13,408 nt of DNA, from assembly GCA_017382615.1 (NCBI GenBank), contig JAFNZX010000301.1, positions 1 through 13,408 of the forward strand, in the 5' to 3' direction. Shown here piece by piece: positions 7,427 to 13,402 of this stretch (its first letter is position 1; each line of letters begins with the position of its first letter). Made by a program: the position numbers and the translations under genes. The stretch is from Clostridia bacterium. GTDB lineage: Bacteria > Bacillota > Clostridia > Oscillospirales > CAG-272. A model generated the notes under the pieces. It worked only from the letters and a program-made list of their open reading frames with translations, was not told the origin of the DNA and searched no databases.

Positions 7427-8455
7427 TTATCTGCCCCTCCAGACCTGCGGAATAAACAGGTCGTTGTACAGCTGGATCGCATATCTGTCGGTCATACCCG
7501 ACACGTAATCACACACGCACCTCTCAACGCTTTCCTTCTCCAGATTGCGCCTGTAGGTATTTGGCATTTTTTCGGGATGCTTGACAAAATACTCGTAAAG
7601 CTTGATGAGCATATCCTCGGCTTTTCCTTCTTCCCCTTTTGCAACGGGGTTGAGATAGACGTGCTCGAACAAAAAGTCGCGCAGCTCATCGGTCGCGGCT
7701 TTGACCTCGGGAGTCATACAGATATGATCCTTGTCGGCAGAAGCACGGATGACCGAGGTCACCATGGTATTGATGCGCTGGGAGTGCTTTTGCCCCAGGC
7801 ACTCACGCAGATGCGCGGGGATATCCTCAATGGTAAGTATACCTGCACGGCAGGCATCGTCAATATCGTGGTTGATGTAAGCGATCTTGTCGGCATATTT
7901 GACCAGCACGCCCTCAAGCGTGCTTGCACCGCAGTAGTCGATCGAACCGGAGTGGTTGGCAATACCGTCTCTGACCTCCCACGTCAGATTCAGACCCTGA
8001 CCGCCATTTTCCAAGCTTTCCACCACGCGAACGCTTTGCATATAGTGAGAAAAATCAGCAGAAAAGCACTTTTGCAGTGCACGCTCGCCCGCGTGACCAA
8101 AGGGCGTATGCCCTAAATCGTGACCAAGAGCCGCTGCCTCGGTCAAGTCCTCGTTGAGTCGCAGGGCACGCGCCATGATACGCGCGATCTGGGTGACCTC
8201 CAAGGTATGGGTCAGACGGGTGCGGTAATGATCCCCCTCGGGCGCGAGAAAGACCTGCGTCTTATTCATCAAACGACGGAAGGATTGACAATGCGTGATC
8301 TTATCGCGATCACGTTGGAACTCGGTGCGCAAGCGACAGGGCTCCTGATACCGCTCACGTCCTTTGGTTTGCGAGGTACGGAAGGCGTACGGAGATAGGG
8401 AGGTTTCTTCCCTTTCCAAGAAAATATTGACAAGATTATCCTGCGTATGATCCAT
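7427..8455 (-). CDS. dgt: dGTPase-like dNTP triphosphohydrolase, HD domain
   Basis: The 342-residue product belongs to the short Bacillota form of deoxyguanosinetriphosphate triphosphohydrolase-like proteins; E. coli Dgt is much longer. Such enzymes cleave dNTPs to nucleoside plus triphosphate and so tune the dNTP pool. The HD metal site is intact: His83 in RTRLTHTLEV, His112-Asp113 in ALGHDLGHTPFGH, and Asp189 in KYADKIAYINHD. ATG 8455 is chosen because GTGAGG lies nine bases upstream; the in-frame TTG at 8482 has no comparable site. It is the first gene of dgt-dnaG-rpoD, an arrangement common in Clostridia that puts nucleotide supply, priming and the main sigma factor under one transcript. 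Nucleotide preference cannot be read from the sequence. Confidence 0.94.
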   Translation of the reverse strand: MDHTQDNLVNIFLEREETSLSPYAFRTSQTKGRERYQEPCRLRTEFQRDRDKITHCQSFRRLMNKTQVFLAPEGDHYRTRLTHTLEVTQIARIMARALRLNEDLTEAAALGHDLGHTPFGHAGERALQKCFSADFSHYMQSVRVVESLENGGQGLNLTWEVRDGIANHSGSIDYCGASTLEGVLVKYADKIAYINHDIDDACRAGILTIEDIPAHLRECLGQKHSQRINTMVTSVIRASADKDHICMTPEVKAATDELRDFLFEHVYLNPVAKGEEGKAEDMLIKLYEYFVKHPEKMPNTYRRNLEKESVERCVCDYVSGMTDRYAIQLYNDLFIPQVWRGR

Positions 8456-8492
8456 GAAAAACAGCCTCACTTTCCCGAGCAATTTTCGTTCT

Positions 8493-8519
8493 ATAATATA
8501 ATATACGCAAATTTTTGCG
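8493..8519 (-). promoter_or_regulatory. Candidate promoter/operator region before dgt
   Basis: The minus strand reads TATATTATATTATAG just upstream of dgt and offers several -10 hexamers such as TATTAT, but no good -35 lies at the right distance. The perfect inverted repeat CGCAAA-TT-TTTGCG (8506-8519) adjoins the -10 region and could be an operator. This is an inference from position and symmetry only. Confidence 0.35.
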
Positions 8520-8567
8520 ATTTTCCTTTTTTTCTTGCGAATTTTTTATAAACTTTTGCAAAAAAGC

Positions 8568-8643
8568 AAAAAAGCCCGCCACCACGCGGTCACCTCCATT
8601 CATGAAAGTTTTCGCCCGCCTTTTTCAGATGGGCATGGTGGCG
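8568..8643 (-). terminator. Possible terminator upstream of dgt
   Basis: On the minus strand CGCCACCA (8643-8636) can pair with TGGTGGCG (8584-8577), which is followed by GGC and TTTTTT (8573-8568). A smaller alternative uses CCGC/GCGG directly before the U-tract. It would end transcripts coming from the yigZ direction. The loop of the larger form is 51 bases, so confidence is limited. Confidence 0.4.
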
Positions 8644-8705
8644 TGTGAATGTCTTTTTGCTTTCGAGTATTTCACCACAACAGGCAACCAATCCCCAAAT
8701 TTGTA

Positions 8706-8802
8706 GGGGAGGATATTATCCTCCCGCCAGTATCAAAGACCGGTATCGACACCCAAACGGGTAACCGATGCATGCACGTGGCGGGAGGATGATATCCTCC
8801 CC
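8706..8802. repeat. Inner nested palindromes of the 8604-8974 element
   Basis: The 24 bases at 8706-8729 and 8779-8802 are inverted copies with one mismatch. Each copy is also a palindrome: GGGAGGATA-T-TATCCTCCC (8707-8725, perfect) and GGGAGGAT-GAT-ATCCTCCC (8783-8801). Between them ATCG/CGAT (8745-8748, 8766-8769) and ACCC/GGGT (8751-8754, 8759-8762) nest again. The arms can therefore fold either locally or into one long stem. Confidence 0.75.
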
Positions 8803-8822
8803 AGAAGCTCGTTTTTTACATT

Positions 8823-8962
8823 GAGATAATTCTCTCCGTGCTTTCTTTGAGCAAGTAGGCACAAAGAAAGCACCAAAGAAATGCCGTAAAGAGAGTTTCG
8901 CTCGTTGCGACGAGCGACGAGGGCTGCGCGCCCTCGACTGCGCCGCCTTTTTCAAAAGGCGG
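8823..8962. repeat. String of hairpins inside the 8604-8974 element
   Basis: Five successive stem-loops are visible: GAGA/TCTC (8823-8834); GTGCTTTCTTTG with CAAAGAAAGCAC (8838-8849, 8862-8873), 12 bp; CGCTCG/CGAGCG (8899-8916); CGAGGGC/GCCCTCG (8918-8936); and CCGCCTTTT/AAAAGGCGG (8943-8962). The last stem shares its right arm with the element's inverted end. Confidence 0.7.
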
Positions 8963-8998
8963 GCGAAAACTTTCGTGAGTTTGGGGCGTCCGATTTGC

Positions 8999-9640
8999 TT
9001 ACACGTCCGTTTCGTGGTAATCGTATCGCTCGCCCGTCTTTTCGGGGATGCATTTGCCGTTACTGGTCTCCGAGATGCGACGCCAAAGCGCGTCCACGTG
9101 CTCATCCTTGACCGCAAAATGCACCGTCACCTGATCCGCATACTCCACCTCATCCACAAGTGCGCCCATCTTGGGCAGCAGCAGATTGAACTTCTGATAG
9201 TCCGAATAAGAGCAGCGCATGCTGTATTCCCCGTACTTATGATAGGTAATGACGTGTGCTGCATCCATGGCAATCCGCGCAGCATGCGAATACGCACGCA
9301 CCAATCCTCCCGCGCCAAGCAAAATTCCGCCGAAATAGCGCGTAACCACTACGACCATATCCGTCGCGCCCGACTTTCGCATGCACTCTAACACGGGCAC
9401 GCCCGCAGTGCCCTGCGGCTCACCGTCGTCACTGTATCTTGCTACGATACCGCCTTTGAGAATATACGCCCAGACGTTGTGTGTCGCATCGGCGTATTCC
9501 CTTTGCTTTTGCTTGATAAATGCCATTGCCTCCTGCTCGCTCTTAATGGGAGCGGCATGACCGATAAAGAGCGAATTGCGCTCCTCAAATTCTGCCGACG
9601 CCACCTTTTCCAGCGTCATATAAAGCTGCTCGTTTGCCAT
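8999..9640 (-). CDS. yigZ: YigZ/IMPACT family protein (UPF0029)
   Basis: The 213-residue product matches bacterial YigZ in length and motifs: DATHNVWAY (51-59), RYSDDGEPQGTAG (68-80), and RYFGGILLGAGGLVRAY (101-117). The first about 125 residues are the Impact domain; the rest is the C-terminal ferredoxin-like UPF0029 domain. The family is widespread; relatives are eukaryotic IMPACT, a regulator of the GCN2 translation pathway, and a role around nucleic acids or translation is proposed for bacterial members without a settled activity. ATG 9640 follows AGAGG at six bases, and the preceding Nudix stop lies only two bases away; an in-frame TTG at 9646 is a less likely start. It is the last gene of the Nudix-hflX-Nudix-yigZ operon. 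Confidence 0.93.
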   Translation of the reverse strand: MANEQLYMTLEKVASAEFEERNSLFIGHAAPIKSEQEAMAFIKQKQREYADATHNVWAYILKGGIVARYSDDGEPQGTAGVPVLECMRKSGATDMVVVVTRYFGGILLGAGGLVRAYSHAARIAMDAAHVITYHKYGEYSMRCSYSDYQKFNLLLPKMGALVDEVEYADQVTVHFAVKDEHVDALWRRISETSNGKCIPEKTGERYDYHETDV

Positions 9641-9642
9641 GC

Positions 9643-10161
9643 TCAACCTCTGACCATACCGATCGCGTCATAGATTGCATCGCGCACCACGCCGTAACGG
9701 AACGCCACGGGCTGCGCAATACCGTCCGTGTGCATCAGCTCCTCGAACCGCTTGATCGAAATAAACCGCGCTGCCACCGTCTCACCCTGCTGCAGCACTA
9801 CGGCAGATGCAGGCAAGGTCGTGCGATACAAATAGCATTCCACAAATGCCGAGGGCTCGCGAATGACGCGCAAAAGCTGCAGGTCATCCTTGCCTGCCTT
9901 CAGCCCGGTCTCCTCCTTGAGCTCACGCACGGCAGCCTCGATTCCCGTCTCCCCTGCCAAAGCACCGCCCGCCGTAATCTCCCACACGTTTGGGAAATTG
10001 GGCTTTTCGGGCGCGCGCAGCGTCAAAAGGATTTCTCCCTTATCGTTCACGGTAAAGATGCTGACCGAGAGCACGTACCGTCCCTCGGGAATGCTCTCCC
10101 CTCTTATAATGGGCGTGCCGAGGTTATTCCCCTCGGCATCAAAAATATCTCTTTTTTCCAT
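9643..10161 (-). CDS. Nudix hydrolase (third gene of the hflX operon)
   Basis: The 172-residue product has a complete Nudix box at residues 65-87: G, then E at 71, REL at 79-81 and EETGL at 83-87, fitting GX5EX7REUXEEXGU. Such enzymes split nucleoside diphosphates linked to another moiety, with Mg2+ bound by the box glutamates. The N-terminal part (FDAEGNNLGTPIIRGE) and LLTLRAPEKPNFPNVWE resemble Nudix proteins related to the IPP-isomerase-like YfcD group, but the substrate is not predictable. The ATG is two bases from the hflX stop and GGGAG lies inside the hflX end, so translation is coupled. Confidence 0.9.
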   Translation of the reverse strand: MEKRDIFDAEGNNLGTPIIRGESIPEGRYVLSVSIFTVNDKGEILLTLRAPEKPNFPNVWEITAGGALAGETGIEAAVRELKEETGLKAGKDDLQLLRVIREPSAFVECYLYRTTLPASAVVLQQGETVAARFISIKRFEELMHTDGIAQPVAFRYGVVRDAIYDAIGMVRG

Positions 10162-10163
10162 AT

Positions 10164-11471
10164 TTACTCCCAGTCTTGCTTTTTGGCAGGCGCGTCGGGA
10201 TCAAACTCGCGCAACATGCCGCGCACCTTGGCGTCCACAACTGCGGTCACTCTGACCGCATCCGCGCCGTACTCCACGTCCTCCACCGTTGCCATGCGGT
10301 AAAGCGTATTCAAAGCCCCCTGCTTGGCGTTGGGGATCACGAAGGTCACACGGGATTTGCCTGCGTGTATCATATCCTCCAGCATCCGGGCAAACGCCTC
10401 GTACCCTTCACCCGTCAGCGCGGAAATATGGGTCTGATGCTCGGCAGCTCTGCCGCCTACGCGAGGCAGCGTGCCCATAACAAGATCACATTTATTAAAC
10501 ACGTAAAGCGTAGGCTTGCCCGCAGCGCCCAGCTCACAGAGCACCTGCTCGGTAACCTCTAACTTTTGCTCGTGCTCAGGGTCGCTTGCGTCGATCACAA
10601 TCACCAGAATATCGGCATATACCGCCTCGTCCAGCGTAGAGCGGAACGCCTTGATCAGATGGTGAGGCAGCTTACGGATAAAGCCAACCGTATCGGTCAG
10701 GAGAATGCTCTCACCGCCGGGCAGCTCGAATTTTCTCGTTGTAGGGTCAAGCGTGGCAAACAGCTTATCCTCGGCAAGAATGCCTGCGTCTGTCATGCGA
10801 TTGAGCAGCGTGGACTTGCCTGCATTGGTATAGCCCACGATCGCCACCTTGGGCAGACCGCTCTTGTCGCGCGAGGCGCGCATGGTCATGCGGTTCTTTT
10901 CCATTTCGGAAAGCTGCGCCTCCAGCGCGGTGATGCGGCGCTGAATGTGTCTGCGGTCGCTTTCCAGCTTGGATTCACCGGGGCCGCGCGTACCGATACC
11001 GCCGCCAAGACGCGACATCTCAGCGCCCTTGCCGATCAATCTCGGTGCCGTATAGCGCAGCTGCGCCAGCTCGACCTGCAGTTTTCCTTCCCCTGTTACC
11101 GCGTGCGCGGCAAAAATATCCAAAATCAGCATAGAACGGTCAATGACGCGCACGTCATGCCCGATATCATCCTCTAAATTCCTGATCTGTGCGGGAGAAA
11201 GATCCTCGTCGGTCACGACCAGATCTATATCGTTGTTTGCGCACAGCTCCGAGATCTCGCGCACCTTACCCGAACCAATCAGCGTGCGGGGATCGGGCGT
11301 GTCCTTGCTCTGTACCACGCGCACCACGGCAACGCCGCCCGCGGTATCCAGCAGTCTTTCCAGCTCGTCAAGCTCCGATTCCACCGTTTGTATATCAGCG
11401 TCGCGCATCACGATACCCACGAGCAGCGCACGCGTCTTTGCTTCAATTTCCTTGTTTTGCAAGCTTTGCAT
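10164..11471 (-). CDS. hflX: Ribosome-associated GTPase HflX
   Basis: The 435-residue product has the HflX layout: an N-terminal domain with DPRTLIGSGKVREI (60-73) and RSMLILDIFAAHA (112-124), the glycine-rich linker RLGGGIGTRGPGESKLE (154-170), a coiled helix, and a G domain. G-domain motifs are G1 GYTNAGKST (213-221), G3 DTVGF (260-264), G4 NKCD (326-329) and G5-like SALTGEG. HflX binds the 50S subunit and splits or rescues stalled 70S ribosomes under stress. The start overlaps the preceding Nudix gene by 29 bases; its AAGGAG lies inside the Arg codons of that gene's tail, 11 bases before ATG. All GTP-binding residues look intact. Confidence 0.98.
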   Translation of the reverse strand: MQSLQNKEIEAKTRALLVGIVMRDADIQTVESELDELERLLDTAGGVAVVRVVQSKDTPDPRTLIGSGKVREISELCANNDIDLVVTDEDLSPAQIRNLEDDIGHDVRVIDRSMLILDIFAAHAVTGEGKLQVELAQLRYTAPRLIGKGAEMSRLGGGIGTRGPGESKLESDRRHIQRRITALEAQLSEMEKNRMTMRASRDKSGLPKVAIVGYTNAGKSTLLNRMTDAGILAEDKLFATLDPTTRKFELPGGESILLTDTVGFIRKLPHHLIKAFRSTLDEAVYADILVIVIDASDPEHEQKLEVTEQVLCELGAAGKPTLYVFNKCDLVMGTLPRVGGRAAEHQTHISALTGEGYEAFARMLEDMIHAGKSRVTFVIPNAKQGALNTLYRMATVEDVEYGADAVRVTAVVDAKVRGMLREFDPDAPAKKQDWE

Positions 11472-12006
11472 TCTGTCTTCTTCTCCTTCTTTTGGCAGCC
11501 TTGCCCGTCACGTGCACGTATCTTTGCATGCAGGAAAGATATTCCTCGTTAACCTTGCTTTGCTTACCGCCAAAGCGCGAGAGCACCTCTCTGCCGCTCA
11601 TCCAGCACACCTGCTCAACCTCTTCCTGCTGCAGAACCATGTCCTCCAGCTCGGCATCAATATACACCAGATACACGTCCACGATCTTGTGCCCGTTATA
11701 GGTGCGCACGCAATTGCGGATCTGCTCGTCGGTAAGCTCCAAGCCGAGCTCCTCGCGCACCTCGCGACGCATGCCGCTCTCGCTGTCCTCGCCCGCCTGC
11801 ACCACGCCCATGGTCACGCACCAAGCACCGGGCAGCACCCTTTTGGTAGCGGCTCTCTTTTGGATCAAAAAGCCGTGGTCTCGGTGATAAAGAAAGGCGT
11901 GCACCACCATGGTGTACTCATCATCGGCAAGACGATAACGGCGGCCTCGCTCTACGAGCTTACCTGTCTTTTGCCCATCGTGGGTATAAACGTCCAGCAT
12001 TTCCAT
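11443..12006 (-). CDS. Nudix hydrolase with Arg-rich C-terminal tail (first gene of the hflX operon)
   Basis: The 187-residue product has a full Nudix box at residues 67-89: G67, E73, REV at 81-83 and EELGL at 85-89. The preceding FLIQKRAATKRVLPGAW is typical of the IPP-isomerase-like Nudix branch. The last about 20 residues are strongly basic, with KRRRRRQNAKLAK, and overlap the hflX start. ATG 12006 is preferred because GGAG lies six bases upstream; in-frame ATGs at 12027, 12018 and 12000 are alternatives. The substrate is unknown. Association with hflX and yigZ suggests a clean-up role for damaged nucleotides or RNA ends, which is inference. No clear promoter is visible upstream, where the 12047-12152 element lies. 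Confidence 0.88.
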   Translation of the reverse strand: MEMLDVYTHDGQKTGKLVERGRRYRLADDEYTMVVHAFLYHRDHGFLIQKRAATKRVLPGAWCVTMGVVQAGEDSESGMRREVREELGLELTDEQIRNCVRTYNGHKIVDVYLVYIDAELEDMVLQQEEVEQVCWMSGREVLSRFGGKQSKVNEEYLSCMQRYVHVTGKAAKRRRRRQNAKLAKQGN

Positions 12007-12018
12007 AATAATCTCCAT

Positions 12019-12033
12019 GCCGCCCATGGCGGC
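12019..12033. repeat. Short palindrome over the upstream edge of the Nudix gene
   Basis: GCCGCC (12019-12024) and GGCGGC (12028-12033) form a 6-bp all-GC stem with a 3-base loop. It lies immediately upstream of the preferred Nudix ribosome binding site (GGAG, 12013-12016) and covers the alternative ATG at 12027. It could affect translation initiation of the operon's first gene. Confidence 0.5.
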
Positions 12034-12046
12034 TCAAATAGTTTTG

Positions 12047-12152
12047 CAACTTCACCGTGGAGCTTTGCTCCAAAAATGGGCTCGGACCCATTTTTAGGTG
12101 AGGTTGATGCGTGAATGCATACAAAACAAGCAGAGCAAGTAAGCCTTCACGC
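12047..12152. repeat. Structured intergenic element with three-way-junction fold
   Basis: CAACTTCACC (12047-12056) pairs with GGTGAGGTTG (12097-12106), ten pairs with one wobble. It encloses two hairpins: GGAGC-TTT-GCTCC (12059-12071) and AAAAATGGG-CTCGGA-CCCATTTTT (12072-12095). The pieces join with only two, zero and one unpaired bases. A second stem, GCGTGAA/TTCACGC (12109-12115, 12146-12152), follows. No open reading frame of note is present. It may be a dispersed repeat or a leader RNA of the Nudix-hflX operon. Confidence 0.65.
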
Positions 12153-12199
12153 TAATTTCTCCTCGGCTCCGAAAGCATCGTGCCTTGGTGCAAGATAGT

Positions 12200-12244
12200 G
12201 AAAACGGGCAGACTTCCACACGAATGCGTAGAGTCTGCCCGTTT
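12200..12244 (-). terminator. Intrinsic terminator of rpmE
   Basis: AAACGGGCAGACT (12202-12214) and AGTCTGCCCGTTT (12232-12244) make a perfect 13-bp stem with a 17-base loop, about 20 bases past the rpmE stop. On the minus strand the stem ends in GGGCAGACT... to GTCTGCCCG followed by TTTT, as in a rho-independent terminator. Confidence 0.85.
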
Positions 12245-12263
12245 ATCATCAATTGTCGTAAGA

Positions 12264-12473
12264 TTACTTCTTGACAGCTGCAAGTCTCTTCTTGAACTTG
12301 TCAACACGACCGCCGGCATCAACGAACTTCTGCTTACCGGTGAAGAAGGGGTGGCACTTGGAGCAAATTTCAACTCTCATTTCGCTGCCCTTGGTGGAAC
12401 GGGTAACAACAGTTTCGCCGCAAGCGCACTTAACGACACACTCTACGTAATTGGGATGGATTCCGCTTTTCAT
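12264..12473 (-). CDS. rpmE: 50S ribosomal protein L31, zinc-ribbon type
   Basis: The 69-residue product is bacterial L31, which sits on the large subunit near the inter-subunit bridge. MKSGIHPNYV starts it in typical fashion. Four cysteines, C16AC18 and C37SKC40, mark the zinc-binding C+ form (RpmE), as opposed to the zinc-independent YtiA/RpmE2 form. FFTGKQKFVD and GRVDKFKKR are family-typical. ATG 12473 is preceded by GAGG at nine bases. The gene is a single unit with its own perfect promoter and terminator. Confidence 0.98.
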   Translation of the reverse strand: MKSGIHPNYVECVVKCACGETVVTRSTKGSEMRVEICSKCHPFFTGKQKFVDAGGRVDKFKKRLAAVKK

Positions 12474-12499
12474 TTTTCAATACCTCGCATAAATTTTCT

Positions 12500-12517
12500 C
12501 GATGTTCTTTGACATCG
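12500..12517 (-). promoter_or_regulatory. Hairpin in the rpmE leader, possible L31 control element
   Basis: CGATGT (12500-12505) and ACATCG (12512-12517) pair around a 6-base loop inside the roughly 55-base leader between the rpmE promoter and its ribosome binding site. L31 genes of several phyla carry autoregulatory leaders that bind L31. Whether this simple hairpin belongs to such a class cannot be decided here. Confidence 0.45.
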
Positions 12518-12534
12518 GATTCACAAGCGGAGTT

Positions 12535-12563
12535 ATTATACCACATATTACGCCCCGTGTCAA
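12535..12563 (-). promoter_or_regulatory. Perfect sigma-A promoter of rpmE
   Basis: On the minus strand TTGACA (12563-12558), a 17-base spacer and TATAAT (12540-12535) match consensus at every hexamer position. The start would fall near 12528, giving a leader of about 55 bases. It is back to back with the promoter at 12639-12667. Confidence 0.88.
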
Positions 12564-12638
12564 GGACTTTTTGAAATTTTTTTGAATTACTTGTTTTTTC
12601 TGAAATTCTTATAGTTTTTTTGAGAAAAGCGAAACCTT

Positions 12639-12667
12639 TTGACAGAAAAACCGACTGTATATATAAA
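12639..12667 (+). promoter_or_regulatory. Sigma-A promoter of the small membrane protein gene
   Basis: TTGACA (12639-12644), a 17-base spacer and TATAAA (12662-12667) form a near-consensus promoter. Transcription would start near 12674 and give a leader of about 24 bases. Confidence 0.8.
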
Positions 12668-12697
12668 GGATAAAATTCAAAGAAAAGAGGTCGCATG

Positions 12698-13096
12698 ATG
12701 AAAAAGATTTTTGCACTGATCGCATCCCTGACAGCCCTGATCTTGGAGATCCTGCCCTATGGCGCGGTATGCAATTTCGCAACGCCGCCCGGTGAACCTC
12801 CGCTGCGCCTGACGTATTCCTATTTTTCGCTTGTTCCCTTCGGATATGCCAATTTCGCACCCTTTACCGTGGCAATTCTGACCTGCGCATTATTGGTTTT
12901 GATGATTGTATACGTCTTTATCAGCCAACGCTTGCATATGCCCGTGCTGTGCGTTTCGGCAGCAGCCGCCCTGCTCTCACTTGCGCCGTTGCTGTTGGGG
13001 ATTTCGTATTATTCTCCCGTTGCGCTGTGTATTTTGCTGTGCCTGATCGGTGCGACCGTGCTTGTATTATTGGATAAAAAGAAATCAGGAGAATAA
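12698..13096 (+). CDS. Small multi-pass membrane protein, function unknown
   Basis: I do not recognise a named family. The 132-residue product has about four hydrophobic helices, roughly residues 3-22, 54-76, 82-102 and 106-126. The loop between the first two (about 23-53) is Pro/Tyr/Phe-rich, with ATPPGEPPLRLTYSYFSLVPFGYANFA split across it, and would face outside if the N-terminal helix acts as an uncleaved anchor. The tail LLDKKKSGE is basic and probably cytoplasmic. GAGG at 12687-12690 is seven bases before ATG 12698 and four before ATG 12695, so the second ATG is preferred. The gene has its own strong promoter and terminator and is divergent from rpmE. It looks like a real expressed gene, with no contextual hint of its job. 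Confidence 0.8.
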   Translation: MKKIFALIASLTALILEILPYGAVCNFATPPGEPPLRLTYSYFSLVPFGYANFAPFTVAILTCALLVLMIVYVFISQRLHMPVLCVSAAAALLSLAPLLLGISYYSPVALCILLCLIGATVLVLLDKKKSGE

Positions 13097-13143
13097 ATAA
13101 GGAATGCCGGATGGGGATGATAGATTAGCGGTGAAAATATGTG

Positions 13144-13174
13144 AAGCAGAAGTCTTTAGTGGGCTTCTGCTTTT
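13144..13174 (+). terminator. Intrinsic terminator of the small membrane protein gene
   Basis: AAGCAGAAG (13144-13152) pairs with CTTCTGCTT (13164-13172), 9 bp around an 11-base loop, followed by TTTTGC. It lies about 50 bases past the stop codon. Confidence 0.8.
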
Positions 13175-13204
13175 GCTATGGAGATATTACGCGCAGAAAC
13201 CGAT

Positions 13205-13402
13205 TGTATTCGCGCTCTCCCCCCCTGCGCTTGGCACAGGGCAGCGCTGATATTCCCCCCTCCCGGGGAAACGCTGATTAAATCGCCGCTACGAGGGAGA
13301 AAGAGTGAAAATAGAGAAATTTTTGTTTTTTTCCAAGATTTCTGCATCTTTAAGGGGAGTATATTGCCCATGAAAGGCGATATTTGCCCCATTTGGGCAT
13401 AG
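13205..13402. repeat. Structured gene-free segment at the right end of the window
   Basis: Several inverted repeats follow each other: CCCTG/CAGGG (13223-13227, 13237-13241) with an inner GC/GC; CAGCG/CGCTG (13242-13246, 13272-13276) enclosing TTCCCC/GGGGAA (13253-13258, 13265-13270); and TGCCCA/TGGGCA (13365-13370, 13394-13399). No credible gene is seen. The dense pairing and the position at a contig end suggest a dispersed repeat, which is inference. Confidence 0.5.

Larger units (their letters stand above)
8604..8974. repeat. Compound palindromic intergenic element with 21-bp inverted ends
   Basis: The 21 bases at 8604-8624, beginning GAAAGTTTTCGCCCGCC, recur exactly and inverted at 8954-8974. 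They enclose about 330 bases made almost wholly of further hairpins and no credible gene. The segment fills most of the gap between yigZ and dgt. The layout suggests a non-autonomous mobile or dispersed repeat, but no transposase, target-site duplication or second copy can be shown from this window. Confidence 0.7.

Noticed and set aside
8601..8985. CRISPR array or tRNA cluster in the long gap
   Set aside because: Repeats are inverted and nested, not direct with uniform spacers, and no cloverleaf with a CCA-type acceptor or T-loop GTTCGA could be traced.
8716..9117. 133-codon minus-strand reading frame over the palindromic element and the end of yigZ
   Set aside because: It runs through hairpin repeats and overlaps yigZ in another frame, has biased low-complexity Arg/Ser content and no ribosome binding site. 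Similar spurious proteins often come from such repeats.
13370..13402. Tiny plus-strand frame MKGDICPIWA after a GGGGAG motif
   Set aside because: Spacing to ATG is plausible, but ten codons inside an inverted repeat with no conservation evidence cannot be called a gene.
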